From Limosilactobacillus sp. (GTDB lineage Bacteria; Bacillota; Bacilli; Lactobacillales; Lactobacillaceae), in contig JAUMUE010000010.1 of the NCBI GenBank assembly GCA_030530845.1, positions 2,192 to 44,796 of the forward strand: a DNA stretch of 42,605 nucleotides. The letters run 5' to 3'. The notes beneath the pieces were generated by a model, which did not search any database, was not told where the DNA came from, and saw nothing but the letters and a program-made list of their open reading frames with translations. How positions within the stretch are numbered: position 1 is the stretch's first letter; each line of letters starts with the position of its first letter. A program made the position numbers and the translations under genes. Shown one piece after another: positions 6,475 through 13,856 of the stretch.

Positions 6475-7626
6475 CTACCACGTAATCTGCTTGAGCTTTG
6501 CGACGGCTTTTTTGAGTGTTTCCAATGGCTGGGTCGCCGCGATCCGGACAAACCCTTCGCCACATTCACCAAAGGCAAGCCCTGGCACGACCAGGATTCC
6601 CGCCTTTTTCAGCAGTTGATCAGCGAATTCCACTGACTTCATCCCCGTCGCCCGGATATCCGCGAATACGTAGATACTACCTTGGACCGGGCTGACATCG
6701 AGCCAGTCGATCTTTGGCAGCTCAGTTTGGAGATATTCCAGCCGTTCTTGGAAGGTCTTGATAATTGGAGCTACCAGCTCGTCGTGGTGTTTGAGTGCGT
6801 ACAGTCCCGCTTCTTGTGAAATTGATGGAGCAGCAAAGGTCACCGAATCGTTCACGGCCCCCACAGCCCCGATAAGCCATTCTGGGCCCATAATGTATCC
6901 GAGTCTCCAACCGGTCATTGCGAAGTTCTTAGACATCCCAGAGACGATCGCAACGTGTTCTGGGGCGAATTTGGCGATCGGTGTGAACACTTGCCCCGGC
7001 ATCAGGTAGTCGGCGTAAATTTCGTCACTAAAGATCAACAGGTCCTTTTCCTTCGCCAGGTCAGCGAGTGCCTTAGCTTCATCTTCGGTCATCACGTTAC
7101 CGGAAGGGTTGTTTGGCGTGTTGATTGCGATTGCCTTGGTCTTTGCGGTAACTTTCTTGGCGATTTCGTCCGCGTCGATCTTGAATCCGTCTTCTGGCTT
7201 ACCATCGACAATCACCGGAACACCCTGTGCCATCTTAACTTGGCTGACGTAGGGTGAGAAACATGGTTCGGGAATAATCACTTCATCCCCGGGATCCAAA
7301 ATTGCTTGGAATGCTAAGAAAAGTGCATGTTCGGCACCGACCGTCACCATCACTTGTTCCGGTTGATATTTCAACTGGTATTGGTCGAAATAGTAGTCAC
7401 AGATTGCCTCGCGCAGTGCGGGCATCCCCATCGCAGCAGTGTAGTGAGTCGCACCATCCTTAGCCTTAGCAAACGCTGCGTCGATAATCGCTGCCGGAGT
7501 GGTCAGATTAGGATCACCAACTGACAAGTCAATTACGTCGTCCATCTTCGCAGCGAGTGCACAAACATCAGCCAAGATATTAGGCGCTGGTGTTTGGTAG
7601 GTTTTGCTTAACTTCGAACTGTCCAT
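6475..7626 (-). CDS. Class I/II PLP aminotransferase (aromatic/branched-chain amino acid type)
   Basis: 383-aa fold-type I aminotransferase. Visible features are GDPNLTTP near residue 37, the NTPNNPSGNV substrate/PLP segment (169-178), D201 and Y204 (SDEIYADY) for the pyridine ring and the Schiff-base lysine K233 in SGMSKNFAMTGWRLGY. The start ATG is preceded by GGAGGAATAT. It forms a two-gene operon with the D-2-hydroxyacid dehydrogenase, which would reduce the oxoacid produced by transamination. This is a route for amino-acid catabolism and NADH reoxidation, and for flavour compounds in lactic acid bacteria. Exact amino-acid preference cannot be read from the sequence. Confidence 0.9.
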   Translation of the reverse strand: MDSSKLSKTYQTPAPNILADVCALAAKMDDVIDLSVGDPNLTTPAAIIDAAFAKAKDGATHYTAAMGMPALREAICDYYFDQYQLKYQPEQVMVTVGAEHALFLAFQAILDPGDEVIIPEPCFSPYVSQVKMAQGVPVIVDGKPEDGFKIDADEIAKKVTAKTKAIAINTPNNPSGNVMTEDEAKALADLAKEKDLLIFSDEIYADYLMPGQVFTPIAKFAPEHVAIVSGMSKNFAMTGWRLGYIMGPEWLIGAVGAVNDSVTFAAPSISQEAGLYALKHHDELVAPIIKTFQERLEYLQTELPKIDWLDVSPVQGSIYVFADIRATGMKSVEFADQLLKKAGILVVPGLAFGECGEGFVRIAATQPLETLKKAVAKLKQITW

Positions 7627-7657
7627 ATATATTCCTCCGATCTCAAATATTAGAGAT

Positions 7658-7687
7658 AGTATATACCGTTATTTTGAATAAGTCTAA
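7658..7687 (-). promoter_or_regulatory. Probable promoter of the aminotransferase operon
   Basis: On the minus strand TTAGAC (7687-7682) and TATACT (7663-7658) are 18 bp apart. Twin TTATGCATAA palindromes lie just upstream. Confidence 0.5.
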
Positions 7688-7691
7688 CAAT

Positions 7692-7733
7692 TTATGCATA
7701 ATATTAAAATTTTTGGTGTCTTTTATGCATAAA
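7692..7733. promoter_or_regulatory. Pair of TTATGCATAA palindromes, 31 bp apart
   Basis: Identical palindromes TTATGCATAA at 7692-7701 and 7723-7732, each followed by an A/T-rich ATATT or ATATTA. Centre spacing is 31 bp, about three helical turns, and both are directly upstream of the aminotransferase -35 box. They look like tandem sites for a dimeric regulator; which one is unknown. Confidence 0.5.
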
Positions 7734-7740
7734 TATTAAT

Positions 7741-7780
7741 AAAACTCCCCTGACCTTTCAGCCAAGGGAGTTTTATTTTT
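7741..7780. terminator. Intrinsic terminator after the SemiSWEET operon
   Basis: AAAACTCCC (7741-7749) pairs with GGGAGTTTT (7766-7774), extended by CTGA/TCAG (7750-7753 with 7758-7761). T-tracts follow on both strands. It is the first terminator downstream of the minus-strand pgi-fructokinase-SemiSWEET operon. Confidence 0.8.
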
Positions 7781-7781
7781 A

Positions 7782-7858
7782 ACTATCATGTGGGCGAAGA
7801 TAGACGTAATTAAATCAATTGCGAGAAAGATCGCTCGGAGAAGTCCGAACATGGTAGT
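7782..7858. ncRNA. Candidate structured RNA (branched, 77 nt), strand uncertain
   Basis: A 10-bp closing stem (ACTATCATGT 7782-7791 with ACATGGTAGT 7849-7858) encloses two hairpins that abut each other and the closing stem with no unpaired base: GCGA-6-TCGC (7821-7834) and TCGGA-4-TCCGA (7835-7848). A weaker AATT/AATT stem (7808-7820) may form a third arm. The closing stem is complete on the plus strand (one U-G pair) but has one A-C mismatch on the minus strand. No known RNA family was recognised and it lacks tRNA features. It could be part of the operon 3' UTR or an antisense RNA. Confidence 0.35.
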
Positions 7859-7940
7859 ACATATGTAATTAGAAATGTTGATGATTAGATGATTATTATT
7901 AAAATTTAGTCTCTCTCAAATACCAAATTTACTTCTCGCA
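7859..7940. other. AT-rich 3' untranslated stretch, nothing recognised
   Basis: The sequence between the branched structure and the SemiSWEET stop codon is AT-rich, has no ORF with a ribosome binding site and no clear hairpin. On the minus strand TTGGTA about 17 bp ahead of TTTAAT is a weak promoter candidate. Confidence 0.4.
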
Positions 7941-8204
7941 TTAGTGCAAGGCAGTAAAGAAAGTAATGAAACCAAAGATAACACCTGGGAAATTAGCTAC
8001 GAAGATGGCCCAGTCACGTTCCTTCTTGAAGTATGCGTAAATTGACCAAAGAGTACAGTTAACACCAGCTACGAATGGTTGAAGTGGTGCACAGTACGCT
8101 CCGTTCAAGTTGTTTTGAATTTGCGGAATGTATGAAACGTACATACAAACAGCGATAATACTTGCAACAATGCTTAAAACCCGGATAAATTTACTTTCAT
8201 TCAT
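7941..8204 (-). CDS. SemiSWEET (PQ-loop) sugar transporter, canonical copy
   Basis: An 87-aa protein with three hydrophobic helices, the size of bacterial SemiSWEETs, which dimerise to make a sugar-conducting channel-like carrier. The PQ-loop hinge P27-Q28 (SYIPQIQNN) is intact, and the helix 2 and 3 signature residues are present (VNCTLWSIYAY with N49 and W53; NFPGVIFGF with N71). AAGGAGAG precedes the start. It is the third gene of an operon with pgi and fructokinase (31-bp gap), so it probably moves the unphosphorylated hexose that the kinase traps. Direction of transport and the exact sugar are not shown by the sequence. Confidence 0.88.
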   Translation of the reverse strand: MNESKFIRVLSIVASIIAVCMYVSYIPQIQNNLNGAYCAPLQPFVAGVNCTLWSIYAYFKKERDWAIFVANFPGVIFGFITFFTALH

Positions 8205-8235
8205 TACTATAATCTCTCCTTAAAACGTCTATAAA

Positions 8236-9114
8236 TTATTCAGTGGCAGCCTTTAATGCCAAGGCAAAGTCACCGATAGTAGCAGAACCATTATTCTTAG
8301 CTAATGGCATCGTGATGTATTCATCAACATCCCCAACTTCTACATAATCGTTGAGTAACTTCTTGAATTCGGCACGAACCTTCTTCAAGAATTCTTCACT
8401 GACAACCCCACCACCAAAGATGATTTGGCCTGGGCGGAACATCAGTGTACAGTCAACGGCTGCTTGAGCAACGTAGTAAGCCATGATGTCCCAAGTGTGG
8501 TCTGTCAATGGAACATCCTTTCCCTTCTTGCCTGTACGTGCTTCAAAGGTTGGACCACTTACCAACCCTTCCAAACAGTCACCATGGAAAGGACAGATAC
8601 CCTTAAAGTCGAGGTCATCTGGGTGACGCTTCAGCCGAATGTGACCCATTTCTGGGTGGCCTAATTCACCGACGAACTTGCCGTCGATAACAGCACCGGC
8701 ACCACAACCGGTACCAATGGTGTAGTAAACCAGGGAGTTGATACGCTTGTTGAAGAGAGTCGACAATACGTATTCACCGTAAGCAGAACCGTTTACGTCA
8801 GTGGTCCATGCAATTGGAATATTGAAGTGCTTCTTGAATGGTCCGATGAAGTCCGTGTCTGACCAACCTGGCTTTGGTGTGTTGGTGATGTAACCGTACT
8901 TAGGTGAGCTCTTACGGATTTCGATTGGGCCAAATGAAGCGATACCAATTGCGGAAAGTTGGTCCTTGTATTGGTCGAACCATTCAATACATTTTTGAAT
9001 AGTTTCTTCAGGAGTGGTAGTTGGAATGTGAATTGAATCTTGAATTTGGTAGTTGATGTTACCTACAGCACAAACGAACTTGGTCCCACCAGCTTCAATA
9101 CTTCCTAATAACAT
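8236..9114 (-). CDS. ROK-family fructokinase
   Basis: 292-aa ROK sugar kinase that phosphorylates fructose with ATP. Visible features: N-terminal phosphate loop SIEAGGTKFVC, catalytic D106 (TTDVNGSA), GTGCGAG phosphate binding (134-140) and the zinc motif H158...C174-x2-H177-x2-C180. The compact length and the sequence around FGPIEI and ITNTPKPGW fit the ROK fructokinase (ScrK/GmuE-like) branch better than glucokinases of ~320 aa, but glucose or mannose activity cannot be excluded. It lies 28 bp after pgi and 31 bp before SemiSWEET, giving uptake, phosphorylation and isomerisation in one operon. AGGGGG stands 8 nt before the ATG. Confidence 0.9.
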   Translation of the reverse strand: MLLGSIEAGGTKFVCAVGNINYQIQDSIHIPTTTPEETIQKCIEWFDQYKDQLSAIGIASFGPIEIRKSSPKYGYITNTPKPGWSDTDFIGPFKKHFNIPIAWTTDVNGSAYGEYVLSTLFNKRINSLVYYTIGTGCGAGAVIDGKFVGELGHPEMGHIRLKRHPDDLDFKGICPFHGDCLEGLVSGPTFEARTGKKGKDVPLTDHTWDIMAYYVAQAAVDCTLMFRPGQIIFGGGVVSEEFLKKVRAEFKKLLNDYVEVGDVDEYITMPLAKNNGSATIGDFALALKAATE

Positions 9115-9142
9115 AATAGGTACCCCCTAGCTTAATTAACAA

Positions 9143-10501
9143 TTAGTTGTTCTTTTCCATATCTTCACGGAGTTTCTTACCGATTTCTTCGTAGCCAGGC
9201 TTACCAAGAAGGCCAAACATGTTAGTCTTGTAAGCTTCAACACCTGGTTGGTTGAATGGGTTGATACCGTTCAAGTAACCAGAGATAGCGATTGCCACTT
9301 CAAAGAAGTAAATCAGGTAACCCAGTGTGTATTCATTTTCTTCTGGGATGTGTACAGTCATAACTGGAACACCACCAGCAGTGTGGGCAGCGACAACGGC
9401 TTCGTATGCCTTAGTGTTGGCGAAGTCCATGGTCTTGCCTTCAAGGTATTGGAGTCCGTCAAGGTTGTCTTCTTCGGCAGGAATTTCAACGTCGAAGTTT
9501 GGCTTGTCCAACTTAACAACAGTTTCCATCAAGAAACGGCGACCTTCTTGGATGTATTGACCAAGTGAGTGGAGGTCAGTTGTGAAGTTAGCGCTTGATG
9601 GGTAAATACCCTTTTGATCCTTACCCTCTGATTCGCCGGCTAATTGCTTCCACCATTCAGCGAACATCCGCATGTTTGGTTCGTAGTTTTCCAGCAATTC
9701 AGTTTCGTAACCCTTGCGGTAAAGTATGTTACGGTATGCAGCATATTGGTAAGCTTCGTTCTTTGTAAGGTCAGCGTCTACGTAATCCTTTTCAGCTTGT
9801 GCAGCACCTTCCATCAACTTATCGATGTCAGCGCCAGAAGCTGCGATTGGCAAGAGACCAACTGGGCAAAGAACTGAGTAACGACCACCGACACCATCTG
9901 GAATAACGAAGGTTTCGTAACCATTAGCATCCGCTTCGGTCTTCAGTGCACCGCGCGCCTTATCAGTAGTAGCGTAGATCCGCTTGTTAGCTTCTTCCAA
10001 ACCATACTTTTCGATTAACTTCTTCTTGAAGATCCGGAAAGCAATTGATGGTTCGGTAGTAGTACCAGACTTGGATACAACATTAACTGAGAAGTCGTGG
10101 TCGCCGATCAATTGGAGCAGGTCGTGAACGTAAGTAGAGCTCAGTGAGTTACCTGCAAAGAGAACAAATGGGTACTTGCGGTCTTCTGCGCTTTGAGCTT
10201 GGTAGAAGGTGTTGTGCAAGAAGTCAATTGCCATTTGTGCACCGAGGTAAGAACCACCGATACCGATCACAACCAGGAAGTCTGAGTCAGATTGAATCTT
10301 CTTCGCAGCCTTCTTGATGCGGTCAAATTCTTCCTTGTCATACTCAGTTGGCAAGTGCAACCAATCGCGGAAGTCTGCACCAGCACCAGTTCCGTTACGG
10401 AGTTGGTCGTCAGCAGCCTTAACCATTGCTTGCATTTCGCCAAGTTCGTTGTCATTAACAAATTGCTTTAATCCATGTGAGTCAAATGAAAGATGTGCCA
10501 T
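9143..10501 (-). CDS. pgi: Glucose-6-phosphate isomerase
   Basis: Interconverts glucose-6-phosphate and fructose-6-phosphate in the cytoplasm. The 452-aa protein is the usual length for Firmicute Pgi and shows [13 protein letters not shown] (about 80-92), [15 protein letters not shown] (sugar-phosphate binding), GGRYSVL, and [14 protein letters not shown]. It is first in the operon with fructokinase and SemiSWEET. In a heterofermenter lacking 6-phosphofructokinase, Pgi would run from fructose-6-phosphate to glucose-6-phosphate to feed the phosphoketolase pathway. Its promoter shares a palindrome with the divergent second SemiSWEET gene and a cre-like site overlaps its -10 region. Confidence 0.97.
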   Translation of the reverse strand: MAHLSFDSHGLKQFVNDNELGEMQAMVKAADDQLRNGTGAGADFRDWLHLPTEYDKEEFDRIKKAAKKIQSDSDFLVVIGIGGSYLGAQMAIDFLHNTFYQAQSAEDRKYPFVLFAGNSLSSTYVHDLLQLIGDHDFSVNVVSKSGTTTEPSIAFRIFKKKLIEKYGLEEANKRIYATTDKARGALKTEADANGYETFVIPDGVGGRYSVLCPVGLLPIAASGADIDKLMEGAAQAEKDYVDADLTKNEAYQYAAYRNILYRKGYETELLENYEPNMRMFAEWWKQLAGESEGKDQKGIYPSSANFTTDLHSLGQYIQEGRRFLMETVVKLDKPNFDVEIPAEEDNLDGLQYLEGKTMDFANTKAYEAVVAAHTAGGVPVMTVHIPEENEYTLGYLIYFFEVAIAISGYLNGINPFNQPGVEAYKTNMFGLLGKPGYEEIGKKLREDMEKNN

Positions 10502-10570
10502 AATACGCTCTCTTCTTTCTAGTTTTTTTATAAATTATAGGCCAAATTTGTTACTTTGTTAACGATATTT

Positions 10571-10586
10571 ATGATAGCGCTTACTA
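10571..10586. promoter_or_regulatory. cre-like site (CcpA) over the pgi -10 region
   Basis: ATGATAGCGCTTACTA matches the cre pattern WTGNAANCGNWNNCWW with one mismatch. It covers the predicted pgi -10 (TATCAT on the minus strand, 10576-10571), a position expected to cause carbon catabolite repression. Confidence 0.6.
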
Positions 10587-10599
10587 TACAAAATGTCAA
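10571..10599 (-). promoter_or_regulatory. Promoter of the pgi-fructokinase-SemiSWEET operon
   Basis: On the minus strand TTGACA (10599-10594) lies in the left arm of the 18-bp palindrome and TATCAT (10576-10571) follows after a 17-bp spacer. Confidence 0.75.
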
Positions 10600-10610
10600 C
10601 CGGTTGACAT
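10593..10610. promoter_or_regulatory. 18-bp palindromic operator, LacI-family type, shared by divergent promoters
   Basis: ATGTCAACCGGTTGACAT is a perfect palindrome with the central CG typical of LacI-family operators. Each arm supplies a perfect -35 hexamer TTGACA, one for pgi and one for the second SemiSWEET, so a bound repressor would block both. The LacI-type regulator at 22438-23376 is a candidate binder, unproven. Confidence 0.7.
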
Positions 10611-10632
10611 AAAAAAATTATAGATATATTAT
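10604..10632 (+). promoter_or_regulatory. Promoter of the second SemiSWEET gene
   Basis: TTGACA (10604-10609) and TATTAT (10627-10632) are separated by 17 bp. The -35 is the right arm of the palindromic operator. Confidence 0.75.
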
Positions 10633-10700
10633 AGTGTTGAAAGTGGGTTATTGCGCTAATTTGCACAAACTTTGCATTTATTTGAAAGGACTTATTTATT

Positions 10701-10985
10701 ATGGATAGTCAAAAACCAACACTTAAGCAACGGGTTCGTCTCGTTACTGGTAATATCGCTACTATCGCATGTTTGGTTATGTACTTCTCATACATCGGCC
10801 AAATCATGTCAAACTTTTCTGGTCATCCAGTTTCACCTGTTCAACCATTGTGTGCTGCGGTTAACGCCACATTATGGGTTATCTATGGTTGGGTAAAGCC
10901 TGACAAGAAGGACTGGCCTGTTATCATTGCCAACTTCCCTGGTATTATCTTCGGGTTAGTTACTGGTATCACTGCCATTTTCTAA
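10701..10985 (+). CDS. SemiSWEET-family membrane protein with GQ in place of the PQ motif
   Basis: A 94-aa, three-helix paralogue of the SemiSWEET at 7941. Shared features are the S-Y-I-x-Q helix 1 motif, PVQPLCAAVNATLWVIYGW (N55, W59) and IIANFPGIIFGLVTG (N78). The conserved hinge proline is replaced: SYIGQI (G33-Q34) instead of SYIPQI, as the codon ggc at 10797-10799 shows. This proline lets the helix bend during transport in characterised family members, so transport kinetics or partner choice may differ. The two paralogues could form a hetero-oligomer, an inference. GAAAGGA precedes the start. It is monocistronic with its own terminator. Confidence 0.85.
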   Translation: MDSQKPTLKQRVRLVTGNIATIACLVMYFSYIGQIMSNFSGHPVSPVQPLCAAVNATLWVIYGWVKPDKKDWPVIIANFPGIIFGLVTGITAIF

Positions 10986-10994
10986 ATCCAAATC

Positions 10995-11029
10995 AAAAAG
11001 GACGCGAGTTTTCATCTCGCGTCCTTTTT
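10995..11029. terminator. Bidirectional intrinsic terminator
   Basis: Perfect 14-bp stem AAAAAGGACGCGAG (10995-11008) with 11016-11029, T-runs on both strands, between the convergent SemiSWEET and macrodomain genes. Confidence 0.92.
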
Positions 11030-11033
11030 CGCG

Positions 11034-11534
11034 TTAGAGGGCATTTTTATAGGCTTGTTCAGTGGTAGGGTCGAAGCAGACCATCGTCACCGTTTCGATG
11101 TAGTTGGCCATTTGGAGAAATTCACGGATAGTAGTGATCGCAATTTTGGCCGCACGATCAATTGGAAATCCATAGACGCCGGTACTGATTGATGGAAAAG
11201 CAACGGTCCGGCAATGGTATTCCTCAGCTAACTCGAGGCTGTTGCGGTAGGAATTTGCCAGCAGCATGTCCTCGTCGTAGTTACCGCCATTCCAGATGGG
11301 TCCCGGAGTATGGATGATGTATTTGGCAGGCAGGTTGAAGCCACTCGTGAGCCGTGCCTCCCCTGTTGGACAACCACCGAATTTTTCACAGGCCGCATAA
11401 AGTGCAGGTCCGGCAGCGCGGTGGATTGCACCATCAACTCCACCTCCACCCATCAAAGTCGTATTGGCAGCGTTGACGATCGCATCCCCGTCAAAAGTCG
11501 TGATATCGCCCCTAATTACTCGAATTTCACTCAT
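11034..11534 (-). CDS. Macrodomain protein, O-acetyl-ADP-ribose deacetylase (YmdB) type
   Basis: 166-aa single macrodomain that binds ADP-ribose and hydrolyses its derivatives. Signature segments are present: RGDITTFDGDAIVNAANTTL (N-terminal ADP-ribose pocket), GGGGVDGAIHRAAG, HTPGPIW and the SISTGVYGFPIDRAA loop that cradles the phosphates. The ATG at 11534 is preferred because AAGGG stands about 10 nt upstream; an upstream GTG would place the ribosome binding site inside the gene. It stands alone between terminators. Deacetylase activity is inferred from the family. Confidence 0.92.
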   Translation of the reverse strand: MSEIRVIRGDITTFDGDAIVNAANTTLMGGGGVDGAIHRAAGPALYAACEKFGGCPTGEARLTSGFNLPAKYIIHTPGPIWNGGNYDEDMLLANSYRNSLELAEEYHCRTVAFPSISTGVYGFPIDRAAKIAITTIREFLQMANYIETVTMVCFDPTTEQAYKNAL

Positions 11535-11555
11535 CAAAATCACCCTTTTCTACAT

Positions 11556-11582
11556 AAAAAACCAGGGCAGTGCCTGGTTTTT
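11556..11582 (-). terminator. Intrinsic terminator after pepO
   Basis: AAAAACCAGG pairs with CCTGGTTTTT around a short GCAGTG loop, with T-runs on both strands, directly downstream of the pepO stop codon. Confidence 0.85.
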
Positions 11583-11585
11583 CTT

Positions 11586-13490
11586 TTACCAAATATTCAC
11601 GCGGTCTTCTGGAGCCTTGTACATCTTATCGCCAGGCTTGATGTCAAAGGCGGTGTAGAAGTCAGCGAGGTTTTGTACTTGAACGTTAGCACGGAGCTTT
11701 TGTGGTGCGTGCACGTCGATGGAAAGCAGTAATTGTTGGTATTGTTCCGTGGCCTTCATGCGCCAAACTGTTGCCCAGTTAATGAAGAAGTCTTCGGCAT
11801 TGAAGTCGTCTTCTAACTTGGCAGCTTCCAGAGCACATGAGAGTCCCCCACCATCAGCGATATTTTCAGAGACGGTCAACTTACCATTTACTTCTTGACC
11901 GGCAATTGGCAAACCATCGAACTCTTCAATCATCTTTTGGGCCAACTTCTTGAAGTGGTCAGAATCTTCCTTGGTCCACCAGTTGTTGAGGTTACCGTAT
12001 TCATCAAAAAGCGCACCGTTGTTGTCAAAGGCGTGAGAAATTTCGTGAGCGATAACTGCACCGATTCCCCCGTAGTTTTGACTAGAGTTTTGCTTCAGTG
12101 AGTAGAATGGAGCCTGCAGGATAGCGGCTGGGAAGACGATAATATTCTTGAATGGGTGGTAGTATGCGTTGACAGTAGCAGCGCTCATTTCCCACCGCAT
12201 CCGGTCCACCGGATTGTTCCAGCGACCGAACATTTCCTTATTTGCGACGATGTTAATTTGCATTAGGTTATCAATCAAGGAAGCAGATTCATCGACTTTG
12301 AATTGGTCATACAATGCTGGAATATTGTCTGGGTAACCAACTTGGATGCCGAGTTTTTCGAGTTTGAGAACTGCCTTGTCGCGTGTGGCTTGACTGAGCC
12401 AGGTGTTATTGGAAAGGCGGTCCTTGTATACCTTGATCATTTGTTCAACCATGTGGTGTACGTTGGCCTTGGCTTCGGGGCCGAAGTACTTCTTACCGTA
12501 GTAGTCACCGGCAACTTGGCTGAAGATGTCGCGGGCCAAGTAGTAGGCAAACTTTTCTTGGCTAACGGGCTTCTTCCGACCAGAAAGCGCACGGCTGTAA
12601 CGACCGTTGATTTCACGGGTTTCGTCATCGAGGTAGCTGGCGTTGTCGCGGATTGTGTTGATTGTTACCCATGCCTTAAAGAGGTCAAAGTGGCCCTTCA
12701 AAATACCGTCGAGTGCTTTCAGGTATGCGGGTTCCATAACAATCACCTTGTCTGGAGTAGCGTCAACTAATTGCTTGATCACACTTGCCAGGTCAATTTG
12801 GTCGGTGGATTCTGCCACTTCGGCAACGGTCCGTGGGTTGTACATCTTACTGTAGTCCGCAGATTCTTCGGCAGACTTAACGTTTGGAGCAAGCAGCGCA
12901 TCAAAGGCCTTGGCGTCTGCGATCAGCTTATCAGCAGTTGCTTTGTCGTAACCGAGCTTGTCCAGCAGTGCAGCGACCATATCTGTCCAGAGTTGGAGTA
13001 GTTGGTCGTGTTGGTCCTTCTTGTCATCTTGGTAATAGGACTTATCTGGCAAAATAAGTGACGGAGCACCGAGGAAGAGCGCGTAAACTGTCGCGTTTTT
13101 CATATCGGCATCGATATCAAATGCGACGGGAGATGGAATCCCGGCCATAATCCAGTCATACCAGCGTGCTTGGAAGTCGGAATATGAGTTTACCGCTTCG
13201 ACGTCATCCAAGACCTTCTTCAGTGGTGCGGGACCGACTTGCTTGCGGTGGTCAAAGTCACGTGCGACACGGTAGAGCTTAATCATTTCGTTAAACTTAC
13301 CGTCGTCTTTGTGTTCCTTTCCTTCCGCAAATGCTGAAAAGTCGGCCATCATTTGCTTATCAATATCGTCAACGAGGTCGTTAAACCCACCGGTTGCAGG
13401 CTTATCGTCAGGGATCTTGGCGTCCTTGATCCATTCACCGTTGACAGCTTCGTACAAATCATCTTTGATCAAATCTTTGTTAATTGCCAC
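11586..13490 (-). CDS. pepO: M13-family endopeptidase PepO
   Basis: Cytoplasmic zinc oligopeptidase of the neprilysin family, used by lactic acid bacteria to trim casein-derived and other peptides. The 634-aa length fits PepO. The zinc site is complete: HEISH (482-486) and the third ligand in SENIADGGG (E542). The NAYYHPFKNIIVFPAAILQAPFY signature precedes it. No signal peptide or membrane anchor is seen. The start is placed at GTG 13490 (MAINKDL), with AAGGAGGA seven to eight nucleotides upstream; the longer frame begins with TTG inside the ribosome binding site. Single gene with its own terminator. Confidence 0.95.
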   Translation of the reverse strand: MAINKDLIKDDLYEAVNGEWIKDAKIPDDKPATGGFNDLVDDIDKQMMADFSAFAEGKEHKDDGKFNEMIKLYRVARDFDHRKQVGPAPLKKVLDDVEAVNSYSDFQARWYDWIMAGIPSPVAFDIDADMKNATVYALFLGAPSLILPDKSYYQDDKKDQHDQLLQLWTDMVAALLDKLGYDKATADKLIADAKAFDALLAPNVKSAEESADYSKMYNPRTVAEVAESTDQIDLASVIKQLVDATPDKVIVMEPAYLKALDGILKGHFDLFKAWVTINTIRDNASYLDDETREINGRYSRALSGRKKPVSQEKFAYYLARDIFSQVAGDYYGKKYFGPEAKANVHHMVEQMIKVYKDRLSNNTWLSQATRDKAVLKLEKLGIQVGYPDNIPALYDQFKVDESASLIDNLMQINIVANKEMFGRWNNPVDRMRWEMSAATVNAYYHPFKNIIVFPAAILQAPFYSLKQNSSQNYGGIGAVIAHEISHAFDNNGALFDEYGNLNNWWTKEDSDHFKKLAQKMIEEFDGLPIAGQEVNGKLTVSENIADGGGLSCALEAAKLEDDFNAEDFFINWATVWRMKATEQYQQLLLSIDVHAPQKLRANVQVQNLADFYTAFDIKPGDKMYKAPEDRVNIW

Positions 13491-13556
13491 GTTAAATTCC
13501 TCCTTCAAGAATCTCTGTCTTAATTATACTATCTTTAGGAGATCGGCCAAATGATT

Positions 13557-13856
13557 TTAATCCTCTTGGAATGGGCGCAGCAGTTCCATCCCGCTACTAC
13601 CGGAGTACCATGAGGGGTTCTTTTGGATCATTTCGCTGACTTGCTTGTAGTCAAATAGGTCGTACTTTCCTTTGATCAGCCCTGCTTTTTGGAGCGCGCG
13701 GGCAAAAATTATATCGCGGTCGTGCAGAAATTGGATACTTCCCATGTCGTCAAGAAGACTCCAGCTTTGGTTCAAAATGGCGACGGCGTGAAGATACTGT
13801 TCGTCACGGATAATCGCACGTTTGAGCATCATTGGATTTAATAAGTGCTGTGTCAT
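13557..13856 (-). CDS. Hypothetical protein, third gene of MoxR/VWA operon
   Basis: 99-aa soluble protein of no family I recognise. It is mostly helical by inspection (LKRAIIRDEQYLHAVAILNQSWSLLDD; IIFARALQKAG) and ends SWYSGSSGMELLRPFQED. Its ATG overlaps the stop of the VWA gene by one base (TAATG), so translation is coupled and the product probably works with the MoxR ATPase and VWA protein. Possible roles as adaptor or client are inference only. Confidence 0.75.
   Translation of the reverse strand: MTQHLLNPMMLKRAIIRDEQYLHAVAILNQSWSLLDDMGSIQFLHDRDIIFARALQKAGLIKGKYDLFDYKQVSEMIQKNPSWYSGSSGMELLRPFQED

Noticed and set aside
7782-7858. The branched structure read as a tRNA gene
   Set aside because: Length fits but there is no 7-bp acceptor, no TTCRANNC arm, no D-arm GG and no anticodon loop geometry on either strand.
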